From positions 24,549-88,548 of the forward strand of contig ONZQ02000021.1 in NCBI GenBank assembly GCA_900312665.1: 64,000 nt of DNA, written 5' to 3'. Below the pieces are notes generated by a model. The model had not been told where the DNA came from and made no database searches. It saw nothing but the letters and a program-made list of their open reading frames with translations. A program made the translations under genes and the position numbers. Below are positions 47,301-57,855 of the stretch, one piece after another (position 1 is the first letter of the stretch; every line of letters begins with the position of its first letter). Origin of the DNA: Cephalotrichum gorgonifer. Its lineage: Eukaryota; Ascomycota; Sordariomycetes; Microascales; Microascaceae.

Positions 47301-47906
47301 GGTCTCGATTGTCCGCTCCGCGAGGGACGGCGCCCTCTTTTTCGGGGTCTCGAAGGGCCCCGGCTCGGCCGCCCACCGGTCCGCCGCGTCGGGGGGACTA
47401 GCCCGTCGGGGCGGCTGCGTCTGGGCGTAACTCGGTACAGGGGCGGCGGACCCTCCCAGGTTGTACATGCCAGAAGTGCGGCGGTTCGTCGTCCGCTTCG
47501 CCCCTACGGGAGCCGGGGCGTTTCCCAGCGGGAGGCCGCTCAGACGCCTTGACGCATCGGGGGCCTTCTTCGGGAGAGGCGGCTGCGACTGGTCAAGGTG
47601 GGAGGCGGAGGCGGCGTGGCGGAGGCTGGGGCGGGAGCGGGCAGGCCGCAGCTGGGGGTGGGCGACAGCGGGGGCGTTGGACTTTCGGCCGGCCAGGCTG
47701 GACGTGTTGCTCTCTCTCGAGGAGGCGCGGGAGACGTCGCGTAGATCGGCGGTGCTAAGGCTCAGGCTCTCGCGGGAAGCGGCTGTCCGGAGGGTGTTTG
47801 GGGCAGGCCTGGGTATGGAGCTGGGCACGGGTAGTCGAGATGGCCGCGGGATGCCGCTGGGCCGTCCAGGTGCGGGCGCGGGTGCGGATGCAGGTTGGTC
47901 GTCCAT
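44385..47906 (-). CDS. Large leucine-rich-repeat protein with disordered basic N-terminus
   Basis: Exons 47906-46122 and 46049-44385 join in phase within an LRR (LTSLNL/SQNRLP); 1,149 residues. Residues 1-430 are disordered, Pro/Ser/Arg rich with many SP sites (PSGIPRPSRLPVPSSIPRP; SPSPTKQ; KVSAFTNKPITPTKM). A region with IAALGLKEIPAEVMDMYDL starts the leucine-rich repeats. At least 12-15 repeats of the LxxLxLxxNxL type follow (LRELKLANNLLDGALP, LEILDLHGNKISALPPG, IRVLNVGENRIESLP). The array is split by a ~150-residue Ser/Thr-rich insert and resumes with VHLHRNLFSTFPESL. No kinase, F-box or cyclase domain is visible. It is an LRRC40/Ras-suppressor-style scaffold; partners unknown. Confidence 0.88.
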
Positions 47907-49069
47907 GGTGTCTGAGCTGGATTTCGAGCTCGAGGAAGTATTAGGTAGGTGTGGCGGGTTTCGTCCGTAGTCAATGGGCCATATCTGACGACAGGGGACT
48001 CTCGATTGGTATCAAAGAGATCGCCAGTGTGGATAGATCCTCTTTGGGATTTGCTTTGTTGGGTGATGCTGGCGCGATGTGAAGCTGTGGAGGTGAAGCT
48101 TTTGAAGTGCAGGGTTCCAGGGTTGTGTGGGAAATTGGAGCTTGGAGCTTGGAGATTGCGGCTATACGGATAATGCTGACTACTGTGACAGTGACAGTGA
48201 CAATGAAGGGCTGTCTCAGTACAAGTAAGGAATAGTCCCCAGAAACCCGGAAGTGGGCATCCAAGGAGAGCTTAGTCCTGCTGGGGAAGAGATAGGACGG
48301 AAGAGGAAGCGTGGGAAGAACAGGGGGACAAGAAGAAAAGTCCCTTTTTTGAGGCGTTGCTGTTTACTTTGAAATGAGGCTGGCGTCAACTTTTTGACGC
48401 GACTTTGCTGGGACCCGGACACGCCAAAGAATTTTGGGTTACGCCATTCAGGGGGGTTAATGTTGCATCAGGTGCCTGCCCCGCAGTTAACGGCAGCCCT
48501 GAGGTAGGGGCAGACACTGAGAGGCGACAGGGTCTTGTGGCGCCGGGGAACGGATAACTGAGCTCCCCGGTGGCGTCCAGCCGCTGGAGACATGGCACTT
48601 TGACACCCGGTACTTGTGTCACCTTCAGAGGTACCTGAACCAATAACGGGATAATAATAGTCAAGACATTGCTGATCCAGCTTACTTTCTACCTACGTAG
48701 TACACCGAATATCCCACCAGCATCACTATCATCACTACCCCCATCGTCATTATCGTTGCTTCATGGGAGGAAATGCGAGGTCAAATCCGACCTCTCTCGT
48801 CCAACAGCACAAAATAAGAGTTTGGAAACAACCATAGACAGCTCCGTAACTCCGGGTCTCCTCTTCTCCTCGACGGCAATCTCGCCGATCATCGCCGCCA
48901 TGGTATTTCTTCGAGACATTGCTTCTGCCATGTCTAGCCTAATCTATCCTGCCACGGTCCATCCGAGTTATGTTCCTGAGAGAGACATATATCCGAACGG
49001 ATGAAACGTCGCAGCTCACACTTCACGTTTGTGCTCTCCTTCCCCAGTCCAGCAGCGAGCTTCTACACC
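47907..49069. other. Intergenic, LRR promoter and P450 3' end
   Basis: 1.16 kb. Near 48185-48205 there is a short GTGACA tandem (TGTGACAGTGACAGTGACA). No supported gene; a short open frame near 48,670-49,000 has no domain-like content. Confidence 0.5.
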
Positions 49070-50880
49070 CTACGCCGCCCTCGGCCGGATATACACCTTC
49101 AGCCCGCTCTGCACCACGAAGAACGTAGCGTGAGCCTCGAGGGGCTTGCTCGGATCAATCAGCTCGATATCAAAGTCCCGAATAATCCTGGGAATGACCT
49201 TGTTGATCTCCAGCAGCGCGAGGTTCCTGCCGATGCAAACATGCGCGCCGCCGCCGAACTAAACACACACATCACCCTGTCAGCTTCTGTTTCCCAACCT
49301 CGTGTTTGTACTCCCCCAAAATAAAACCAAGGTTCCATATGCTTTTTCCCGGTTTCATGGGGTCAGAGAAACTTACCTGGAACATGTACCTCTCCATCCT
49401 CTTCGCGTTCTCCTCGCCCCCCTCAAGCCACCTCCCGGGCCTAAACACCTCGCAGTCCTCCCCGAACGTGGCCTTGTCCCGGTGCAGCACCCACCCGTTC
49501 ACCGCCACCTCCGTGCCCCCCTCGAAGAACTCCCCGTCCAGCTCCGCGCCGCCCGGGGGGATGACGCGCGTGATGTTCAGCCCCACGGCCGGCCGCACGC
49601 GCATCGCCTCCTTAAGACACGCCTGGAAGAACGGCAGCGACTGGGACTCCGCCCACGAGAGGTTCCCCGTGGCCGGGATGGCCCCCGTTTCCGCGGCGCC
49701 GCGGATCTCGGCGAAGAGCGCCTTGCGGACGGCCGGGTCCGCGAGGACGTGCCAGAAGAAGGACTGCATCGTCGAGGCGGTCGAGTCGGAGCCGGCGAAA
49801 CTGTGGGGTGACGTTAGTACTTAGTAGTCATCTACACATTCCCACTCCTACTCCAACCAATATGGGAAGAGAAGAAGGGTAAGTCGGGAATAGGTGAGAG
49901 GAGGCTTACATCGCTCCGTGCGCCACGGCGAACACGTCGCCCTCGGAAAACTTCTCGGGGTCCTTGAGATGACCCTGGATAAGACTAGCCAGCAGGTCCT
50001 GCCTCCCGTCGCCGGACCTCCACTTGCCCGCGCTCTCCTTGTCGAACGGCCTCCTCCTCGCCATCTCCCCGAGCGCGAGCCTCGTGATGAGCGCGTTGCC
50101 CGTGCCCATCCCCGGGAGGATCTTCCGCAGCGGGTTCCGCCTCAGCACGTAGTCCATCCACGGCACCTGGCCCACGATGCCGTTGTACCGCTGCATCTCG
50201 TCGATGACGGCGATCGCCCTCTCGACGTCCCTCCCCTCGTCCAGGAACCCGAACTTCTTGCTGAAGGCGATCTCGCCCAGGACGTCGAAGGCGAAGTAGT
50301 GCAGCCAGTCGCCCAGGTCGACCTTTCCCTCCCCGTGGGCGAACCCGTCCAGCTTGGTCATGAGCAGCTCGATGGTGTCGTTGATGAAGGGGCTCAGCTG
50401 CTGCATGGCGGCCATGCTGTAGGGGACGTTGGCCACCTTCTTCTTCTGCGCGTGGACGTCCTCGCGCACCTCGGTGAAGATGTCCGGGTTCTCGGGCGGC
50501 GGGAAGACGGCGTAGAAGTTTGTCTTGTAGAACCGCTTGCCGGCGGAGAGCAGGGCTCGCGCGGCCTCGGGCGACGCGAGGGAGACCTCGTTGGGCGCGA
50601 TGCGGACGATGGGGCCGTAGCGCTTGTGGAGGGCGATGTGCTCTAGGTGGGTCTGGGTGGAGGCCGTGGAGAGGACCTTCCAGAGGCGGGTGGCGGAGGC
50701 CAAGGGGGGCCCGGGGTACTTGCGGAGGGGGGAGGCATAGCGGTTGGTGATGAGGCGGACGATGACGAGGACGGGGGCCAGGGGGATGAGGTACGGCCAG
50801 TGGGTAGCGAGGAGGGAGAGGGCCTGGGCGACGAGGGATTTGGGGCTCCCCTGGATGGAGAGGTCGGCCGGCGACGCCAT
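49070..50880 (-). CDS. Cytochrome P450 monooxygenase (pisatin-demethylase / benzoate-hydroxylase-like)
   Basis: Exons 50880-49910, 49800-49377 and 49258-49070 join in phase to 527 residues. The frame is open upstream, but the ATG of MASPADLSIQGSP is the first. A membrane anchor (YLIPLAPVLVIVRLI) and a Pro hinge (KYPGPPLAS) come first. The I-helix oxygen-activation motif AHGAIFAGSDSTAST is rebuilt across intron 1. ExxR is CLKEAMRVRP, PERF-like is EVFRPGRWL, and the haem-binding loop FGGGAHVCIGR starts the last exon, with Cys473 as iron ligand. All catalytic motifs are intact, so it should be an active ER-bound class-II P450. Substrate unknown; no neighbouring biosynthetic genes point to one. 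A TATA box sits upstream. Confidence 0.94.
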
Positions 50881-51010
50881 GGCTTGGGGGTGGGGTTGGT
50901 ATGGGTTTGCGGTGTTGATGTAGGTGTCGGGCACGAAGGGTTGGCCCGTTGAAAGGGGGTCTGGGTCTTCTGCTGGTGACAACTGTTGAAGCTGTTGGGC
51001 ACCGGGGGGG

Positions 51011-51022
51011 TATATATATATA
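51011..51022 (-). promoter_or_regulatory. TATA box of the P450 gene
   Basis: An uninterrupted alternating TATATATATATA tract lies 131 bases before the P450 ATG, next to a G7 run. TATA elements this clean are uncommon in the window and fit an inducible gene; this is inference. Confidence 0.6.
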
Positions 51023-52536
51023 GTAGGTCCGAGCAGCGAAGACTACCAAGCCTCCAGTTATATCAGCCGAGATAGGAGACAGATAGGCTGGAGGAGACAA
51101 AACCGGCGCGCGTGCCTAATAACCGCAGGGCGGGAGGAAGGGAGGGAGGGAAAGAACCAGTTTATATCTGTATAAACCGTCCCCCTGGACCCCTTCCCCT
51201 TGCCGCGCCGAAGCCATGCGTCGATCGCACGGCCTGCCAGCCACATCTACGACTTGCCGTCAGCGCTAGCGGCCGCGAGATACCCACTAACACTCGGCTC
51301 TAGGGCCAAAGAAAAGTTGGGGAAGCGCTATCCCCACGGGGTTGGTCTCTCCCTGTCCCACCTCTACCCTGCCCTTGGCGTGACCTATTCTCATGCTTAA
51401 GCTGGGTAGGTAGTAAAAGCCATTAAGAGCCGCTCCCTGGTGCCGAGTTCCCAGCACTTCATCCTGCCCGAGGCATTCATTCTTTACGTCCTGAAGAGGG
51501 GCGGCTATGGAATCATGGAGCCATATCTCCTACTCATATTACATACATCGAGCCATTAACGAGGGCGCGCAAGGTCATCCGATAATGAATCGTTCGGGAC
51601 CCTGACGCTGTGGGTGTGGCCGCGTGCAAGTGAGGTGTGTCTGAGCTCCCGCCTCGGACCAATCACAGAAGTGCCGATTTGGGGTGCGGGGAGGTTTCGT
51701 CGGCTCTCTGGGGTATTCGGGGTAAGTGGAGAACGGTGCCGGAAATACGGAGTAGCCAGACTTCGGATTCTACTTCTGGTGATCGAAGGAAGGCAGGGGG
51801 GAGGGTGGAGGCGAGGCGACGGCCCTGGTTCGTCCTCGCGAGAGGGAGGCTGATGTCATTATCTTTCGTTGTCGTCACGGATGAGACATCGGGGATTCAT
51901 GCCGGAGTGGTAGGACACCGCCCGATCAACGCTTTGGATTGGAGTATCGAGCTGGTAATAGAAACAAGGTTCGTCTTGTATATCCGATGATATTCTTTAC
52001 CATACAATGAAGGAAAAGACGATTATAACCCGGGTTCGGCCATACAAGAAGGCATACCTCTTTCCCTTCCCCGCGGTGTTTCGGCGCCCAAGAATAGAGC
52101 CGGAGCGAGTCTGGGGAAATTGGCGCTAAGGAATCAATAGAGCATACGACGATGGGGCTCCATACATATTCTATATGCACGACGCACGCTTCAGGTACAT
52201 CTATAAAGGCCACAAAACACCACAGCCAAGAAGCAGGAGCCGGCAGCTCAGCTCCCATTCAATGAATACTCGGCTACTCTTTAGTTTCCGAGGTTCTTTC
52301 AAGTAGGAGGTCTCGTCAGACCGAACCCCGTTTCACCCAGTCATAAATACTCCAACTCTCAGAACGAAGGGCACCATTCACATCTTCCTTTCTCAACTCC
52401 TCCATCGGTCCAGGCTTCCTATAATATCGCATACTTGTGAATTGACAGTCCGCATGGGAATCTCAGTGCCGGCAGAGACCTCAATTGATACCTTGGCGCA
52501 ACCGATGAGGTCCTTTCGAATGGCGGCTAGATCCCA

Positions 52537-52631
52537 GGCTATCGTGTCAGTCAGCCCTTTGTAATTACAGTACAGTTACCGAGTACGAGCATGGGCGCGA
52601 GAGGCTGCGATGTCAGTCAGCATTTTGTAAT
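52537..52631. repeat. Two imperfect 29-bp direct repeats
   Basis: Copies at 52537-52565 and 52603-52631 share 23 of 29 bases, including the core TGTCAGTCAGC and TTTGTAAT; offset 66 bases. Upstream of DPM3 by about 400 bases. Meaning unknown. Confidence 0.5.
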
Positions 52632-53031
52632 GGCTACAAGCGATAAACAGGTAAGAGAGAGCAATAGAGGTGAGAGTACACGAGAGGAGCACCGGGTGGA
52701 GTGGAGTGGAGTGGTGGATCATGGATCATTCCATTGGATCCCAATCCAAATGTGGATAGGCTGCATATCTTAGTGGGCCTCTGATCCCAATGGCAGGGAA
52801 GCACTGTCACGGTGCCCGCTTGAGAGCTAGTGATGCTTAGTCATCGTCCACATCGCGTCCTCCCTTGTCGTGACACGGTTCACTCCATCCAGCCAACGGC
52901 CAGCATCATACGAAGAATCGAGGTGTCAGTCCATTCACCACACCCCCTCTACACTGCGAGAATACCCATCCCGACGAACACAACGATACCCACTCCATCC
53001 CGGAAACTCCCAAAAATCTACTAAGCCCAAG

Positions 53032-53520
53032 ATGACGCGCGCGGTGCAGACCGTCTCGCTCGCCCTCCTCCTCTCCTCCGTACGTCCCTCGGCGCAAACC
53101 CCTTTATGCGCCTCTAGCGGGACAACCCCTGAGCGAGAAGGGGAAGACGGAATGCATGGGCTCGGGAAACGGAAACGCTAACGCCAGGGAATACAGATCT
53201 ACCTCGCCCTCTACCTGAACCTCGTTCCCCTCCCCGCCATCATCCAGACCGAGATCGTCCCTGTGGTGGGTCCCCCCAACTCCCGCTTCCCCCCGTGCCC
53301 CCCCCTCCTTGTCGGTAGTACATCAACCCGCTAACACCAAATCCCCAACCCCTTGCAGCTCCCCTTCTGGGTCCTCGTCACCTTCGGCGCGTATCTCCTC
53401 TTCAAGCTCGGATATGGCGTCATGACCTTCAACGACGTGCCCAAGGCCCACGAGGAGCTGATGGCCGAGATCGAGCTCGCAAAGAAGGACCTCCGCGCGC
53501 GGGGCGTCAGCATCGACTGA
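53032..53520 (+). CDS. dpm3: Dolichol-phosphate mannosyltransferase subunit 3 (DPM3)
   Basis: Three small exons, 53032-53079, 53197-53265 and 53359-53520, with phase-0 introns, give 92 residues, the normal DPM3 length. The small exons are easily missed. The protein starts MTRAVQTVSLALLLSSIYLALYLN and continues with a second hydrophobic segment (LPFWVLVTFGAYLLFKLGYG). It then has the conserved FNDVPKAHEELMAEIELAKKD tail that contacts the catalytic subunit. In the ER membrane DPM3 anchors Dpm1, which makes dolichol-phosphate-mannose for N-glycans, O-mannosylation and GPI anchors. It complements the glucosidase II gene in the same window in function, though they are 37 kb apart. Confidence 0.95.
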
Positions 53521-54171
53521 AGAAGATACAAGAGTAGATTCCGGCGGAAGGGGGAAAGCGAGAAAAGTCTAGGTGGTGCTTCGTGTAGGGAATATTGTCA
53601 TAGTAGGGAATTGGACGATTGTGTTAAGAGTAGAGGAGTTTGACGGCTCTATGGAACTGAACGGGGCTTATATCTACAATTTTAATAGAAGGAACTCGGG
53701 AACCAGTCTTCAGGAGTGATGCCTTGCACTGAAATCACTTGCCAGCCGCGGGAGCTAGATGCGTGCTGCGCCGCCTCATCGACTGAAAAAAAGAGACGCG
53801 AAACAGATAGGGATATAAAACGAGGGGTCCGAATTTCTTTTCCCAAAGGAATACTAGCCTCCAACTCCGGCCTGAAATGCTATCCTGCCCATATAAACCG
53901 ATGTCGCTAGTAAACTCATCGCAAGGAACCCCATGCCCATGCCCATACCAATACTCAAACCCACACTCATACCCAAGCTTGTACACCCGTTTCCCATGCG
54001 CCCCCGTACAGCTTCAATCCCTCGCCCCCTCATCACCCCCGGTCGGCAAGCAAGGCAACGACCCTGCGCACTGCGGCCTGGACATCGCTCGTCCCCCGGA
54101 CAATATCGTCAAATATTTTGGGTATACCCGCGAGAACCCCCTTAGGATCCCCCTTGTGCCCTGGGCTAAAG
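53521..54171. other. Convergent 3' spacer
   Basis: 651 bases between facing genes. Contains CCCATGCC/CCCATACC-type words around 53,930-53,990 (imperfect CCCAT(A/G) repeats). No supported gene. Confidence 0.5.
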
Positions 54172-56153
54172 TTAGCCGACGCGCTCAGATGAAGAGTAGA
54201 TAGTTACCCCCCCCCCCCAAACATTTGCTGAGAGGAATGGAGGAATGAAAAAAGGAAAGGAAAATAGCAAGGAAACTTACAGTGCCCCGGTACGCCAACA
54301 GCCACATCCACCTTGCTCTGCGCGTCCCCGGTCCAGTCAAACGATATCTTCCACCCAATCCTGACCATGACCCCGTCCCCGCAGAACCCCAGAGGCACCG
54401 TCGCCGCCACGGTCCCCATGTACGGCAGCAGGTCCCCCGCCGTCCCCTCCTTGACCCCCACCAGCGCCTCGTCACCCTCCCCCTCCGCCCCCGCCTCCCT
54501 CGTGACCACCACCCCCCTCCTCCTCCACAGCTGCCCCGCGTTCTCGACCGCCAGCTCGCCCGCGCCCCCGACCTCGCCGTACAGGCCGTGCCAGAAGGCG
54601 GCCCTCTTCACCGCGACGCGGTACCACTCCCCCATGGCCCAGCACACGAGCGCCACGTTCCTACTCATGGCACGGTCGGTGCGCGTCAGTAGGTCGTCGA
54701 CGAAGGGCGCGAGCTCGGCCTCGGCGTTGGGGTCCAGCCGGAGGACGCGGAGATCCGAGACGGAGAAGTCGGACAGGTCGACGGCGAGCGAGATCTGCGA
54801 CGAGAAGAGCGCGGGGAAGTCCGTCGCGCGGAGGGATATCGTGTGGTGGCGCGTGTAGTTGTCCATGTCGTCCTCCGAGAGCGGCGCGCCCGAGGTCGTG
54901 AGCGTGAAGGGGGTGAACATCTGGAGGAAGGGGAGCTCCTCGCTCGCCGTCATTTGGACGGGGTGGTGTGATATGGGCGTCGGGAGGAGGGCGTCGTCGT
55001 CCTTGGCCGCCTCAGCCGGGCTGGTCGTAGCTGTAGGGTTGGAGAGTGGGAGCCACGAGGAGGGGTCCATCACGCCTTGTAGCAGCGCCTTGAAGTCCCC
55101 GTCGGCAGCTGCGTCCGCCGCGTCCGGCTCTGGCTGCGGTAGTAGCTTCGGGTGCTTCTTCACGAGCGGCAGCACCTGCGCGGCCTCCCCGTTCACGGCC
55201 CATTGCCTCCCGAGCCCCGCGATAAGCCTCAGGTCGCTCCACAGGCTCTCCTCCTCCTGCTTCAGCGCCGCCAGGTAGTCCTCTTTCTCGCGGATCTCTG
55301 CATCAGCCCTGACGCCCCTCGCAGGATGCGCTCCCGCGCCAGCCTCCCGCGGAATCTCCTGCGGGTTTGCTAACAGATCCACCGGGCTCCTTGGCCGCAC
55401 TACTATGTCCGCGGCGCGCCCCTTCTTCAGCGGCGAGCTTCCCAACGTCCTCCTAGCCTGGCGCCTCCTCAGCGGCGAGCTCTCGCTGTGTATCCCCACC
55501 GGTGGCGTCGTGACCACGTCGTCGCGGATCCCGAGCTGTGAGGGTGTGGGTGGGAGCTCAGGCTCATCCTCTACCTGGCCCTGGTTCGACCTCCGGATCC
55601 TATCCCGCCTAGTGAACGGGTCTACCAGCTCCTCCCCCTCCGGTGCGGGAGGGGGCAGAGGCCTCGTTATTGGCGCGTGTTTTATGGGCGACCGGCGCGG
55701 CTTGCCTCCCATCCCCGTGTCCACCACCTGCGCCGTCAGGAGCTCCGAGAGGCTCACGTCGCTGCCGCGGCTGCTTCCCGGGCGCGAGGCGGGCAGGTCC
55801 TCAGGCGCCGTGTCCGCCTCCGCCTGTCCTCCCTGGAACTGGCGGGCTTGTTGCTCCGATGCCCGCCTCTGCTGCTGCTCGGAGCGCCGACGCGCCAGGA
55901 TCTCGGGGTTGTGACGCGCCAGGCTCGCCTTCGTCGGCGACGCAAAGTCGGGCCTCTTCCGCCTCGGGGATCTGGAGGGGGAGGCGCCCGGATTCCGTGG
56001 TATTATCGCCGGTTCATTCTCGTGCTCGGGGGTCGTCGCGCGGTCTCTTCGCCGCGCGGTCTCGTTGTGGTTATTGTTGTTGTCGTTATTCGGGTCGACG
56101 GCGACGGAGGTTCGCGGGGAGGTCCTCCGCCGTTTCGGGGCCGAGGTTTCCAT
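54172..56153 (-). CDS. Basic, disordered nuclear-type protein with folded C-terminal half; unrecognised
   Basis: The main exon is 56153-54281. A predicted 53-base intron (54280-54228) leads to a short last exon 54227-54172, total about 642 residues. The N-terminal ~270 residues are disordered and basic with nuclear-type signals (METSAPKRRRTSPRTS; SPRRKRPDFASP; SSPLRRRQARRT). A short coiled coil follows (REKEDYLAALKQEEESLWSDL). The C-terminal ~250 residues look folded (EELPFLQMFTPFTLTTSGAP; HTISLRATDFPALF; VALVCWAMGEWYRVAVKRAAFW). The layout recalls inner-kinetochore RWD proteins such as CENP-O/Mal2, but I cannot confirm this and give it only as a possibility. The last exon crosses a 12-base homopolymer, so the C-terminus is uncertain. 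Confidence 0.72.
54207..54218. repeat. C12 homopolymer in the last exon of the basic nuclear-type gene
   Basis: Twelve consecutive C on the plus strand (G on the coding strand). Its exact length sets the reading frame of the final residues, and such runs are prone to both assembly error and slippage. Confidence 0.9.
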
Positions 56154-56606
56154 TTCTCGCGGCGGTCTGCATTCGGCTCAATTATTTCGTACGCGAACAC
56201 GCCGTTCCCTTCCCCCGGGAAGTTTGTGGCTCGTCTCTCTCTCTCTCTCTCTTTTTCGGTCGGGGTTTTTGTGGGCAATTCACTATTATTTGGGCGATGT
56301 TCACAGCGGCCTGGTCGCGTAGCGTACATAATAACACTTGAAGCTTGTCCAATTGCCGTTGTGTCGCGTCGAGGATTCTGCCGCATGCGGGATCCTCACC
56401 GCCTTCCGTATTGGTTCTCCACAAGTCCCCGCTCTCCATACGCCCGCCTTTGCCTTTTTCCTTGCCAAGACCAAAAATGACGTCCCGAGGTTCGGGCGAA
56501 TCCGTCGAATCGTTCGGCTCCATCTTCCTTCGATCTCACGACTCTACGACAACACGATAGCATGCTACCCAGCTGCACTCCCATATAATGATATTACGCG
56601 TATAAG
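56154..56606. other. Divergent promoter region with a (TC)n tract
   Basis: A 453-base head-to-head spacer. An uninterrupted TC dinucleotide run lies at about 56234-56252, followed by T5. Presumably the shared promoter of the two flanking genes. Confidence 0.55.
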
Positions 56607-57410
56607 ATGAACTCCTCACTCACACCCAGGCTACGGCCTTTCCTATCAGCGCTGTCCCGCAGGCGAGACCCCCGGTCGCTCTTGTCGACAAAGGCGCCCA
56701 AGCCGGGCTCGTCGGAACAGGTACATCCTCGGGCACCCTTCTACGACGCCCTCCTCGAATACAAGCTCCCACCACAGAGGCACACCGGCGTCCGAAGGAC
56801 TCCTGCTCCAGAAACCCCAGCTTCACCCCCAGAAACCCCGGCCAAGCCCACCAAAGCTCGCCGAAGGAAGACCAAGACGGAGACAGAAGCAGCGACGCCA
56901 GCGCCAGCGCCAGCGCCAGCCCAAGCATTCGCCACGCAATCCTCGGAGACCAAGTCCGAAGACACCCCCGAGGCGCGCGCCCGCATCATCTTCGGCTCGA
57001 GCCTCGCCGGCCCCGCGCGCCGCGCCGACCTCCGCTCCAAGTCCACCCTCGTCGCCGGCGTGCTCGTGCCCCCCAAGCCCGAGGAGCCGGACCACTGCTG
57101 CATGTCGGGGTGCGTGAACTGCGTGTGGGACCAGTACCGCGAGGACATGGAGGAGCACCTCGTCGCGAGCGCCGAGGCCGACAAGAGGCTGCGCGAGCGG
57201 GAGGGCGACGAGGAGGAGGCGCCAGAGTCGATGAGCATCGACGACGACGGGGGCGGCTCGGAGACCAACTGGAGCGTCGAGCCGCAGAAGCTCGCGACGG
57301 ACTTCTGGGACGAGGAGCTGTACAAGGGCATACCCGTGGGCATCAGGGAGTTCATGAAGTCGGAGAAGAGGCTGAAGGAGAAGCATGCCAGGGAGGGGAC
57401 GGTGGGGTAG
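56607..57410 (+). CDS. Oxidoreductase-like domain protein (OXLD1-type), probably mitochondrial
   Basis: A single exon of 267 residues. The N-terminus (MNSSLTPRLRPFLSALSRRR) is Arg-rich and lacks acids, as in a mitochondrial presequence. A Pro/Ala-rich linker follows, including a (PA)n stretch coded by GCCAGC repeats at about 56900-56922. The conserved domain contains PDHCCMSGCVNCVWDQY (Cys164, Cys165, Cys169, Cys172) followed by an acidic helix. This is the Pfam Oxidored-like domain, known in animal and plant mitochondrial proteins; the molecular role is not established. The C-terminal tail has DFWDEELYKGIPVGIREF, a fungal extension. It faces away from the basic nuclear-type gene. Confidence 0.88.
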   Translation: MNSSLTPRLRPFLSALSRRRDPRSLLSTKAPKPGSSEQVHPRAPFYDALLEYKLPPQRHTGVRRTPAPETPASPPETPAKPTKARRRKTKTETEAATPAPAPAPAQAFATQSSETKSEDTPEARARIIFGSSLAGPARRADLRSKSTLVAGVLVPPKPEEPDHCCMSGCVNCVWDQYREDMEEHLVASAEADKRLREREGDEEEAPESMSIDDDGGGSETNWSVEPQKLATDFWDEELYKGIPVGIREFMKSEKRLKEKHAREGTVG

Positions 57411-57855
57411 AAATCGGGACATAGATCGTGGCATATAGACGTTGTATACCCCTTTTTTATGTAATAGACGGCTTGGATTTGGGCCATGGCTGGTTGTGGT
57501 CCCCTTTTCCCGCGCTCCAGTTTGGCGGCGGAGCCAGGACAGTGGTGTGTTGCTTGGGTTGTTGGCCAAAGTTGGTAGGCTCCTACGACTGTCCTTCGGT
57601 GACAATACTCCAGTGCCATTTCATGACACAACTGGGGCAGTGCCAAAAAGGAAGGAACTTGAAGTTTGCAGATTCACCTCAGTGCTCCTTCCGCCACTTA
57701 CCTAGCCCTGTTTTCCCAAACACTTTTACCAAGGGCATGCCTTTCCTTAAGTCCTGTCACCTCGTCTCCCCTTAGCATCCTCTCATCACTGCTTCTCGCC
57801 CAAACTTCTCTGCATCTCACTTTGTCCCCACCACCGGTGGTACCACTACCTCAAA
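57411..57855. other. Intergenic
   Basis: 445 bases between two rightward genes: 3' UTR of the OXLD1-type gene, then a pyrimidine-rich leader (about 57,700-57,850). Nothing else seen. Confidence 0.5.

Larger units (their letters stand above)
50881..53031. other. 2.15-kb intergenic region between divergent genes
   Basis: P450 promoter on the left and DPM3 promoter on the right. Two imperfect 29-base direct repeats at 52537 and 52603 are listed separately. Short open frames lack any protein-like features. Confidence 0.5.

Noticed and set aside
49985..51100. A 371-codon open frame in another frame of the P450 region
   Set aside because: Arg/Pro/His-rich out-of-frame translation; the true frame carries all P450 motifs.
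53854..54036. A minus-strand frame rich in Gly-Met repeats, possible extra exon of the upstream gene
   Set aside because: It arises from CCCAT(A/G) simple repeats in the 3' spacer. No acceptor joins it in phase to the main exon better than the closer site at 54228.
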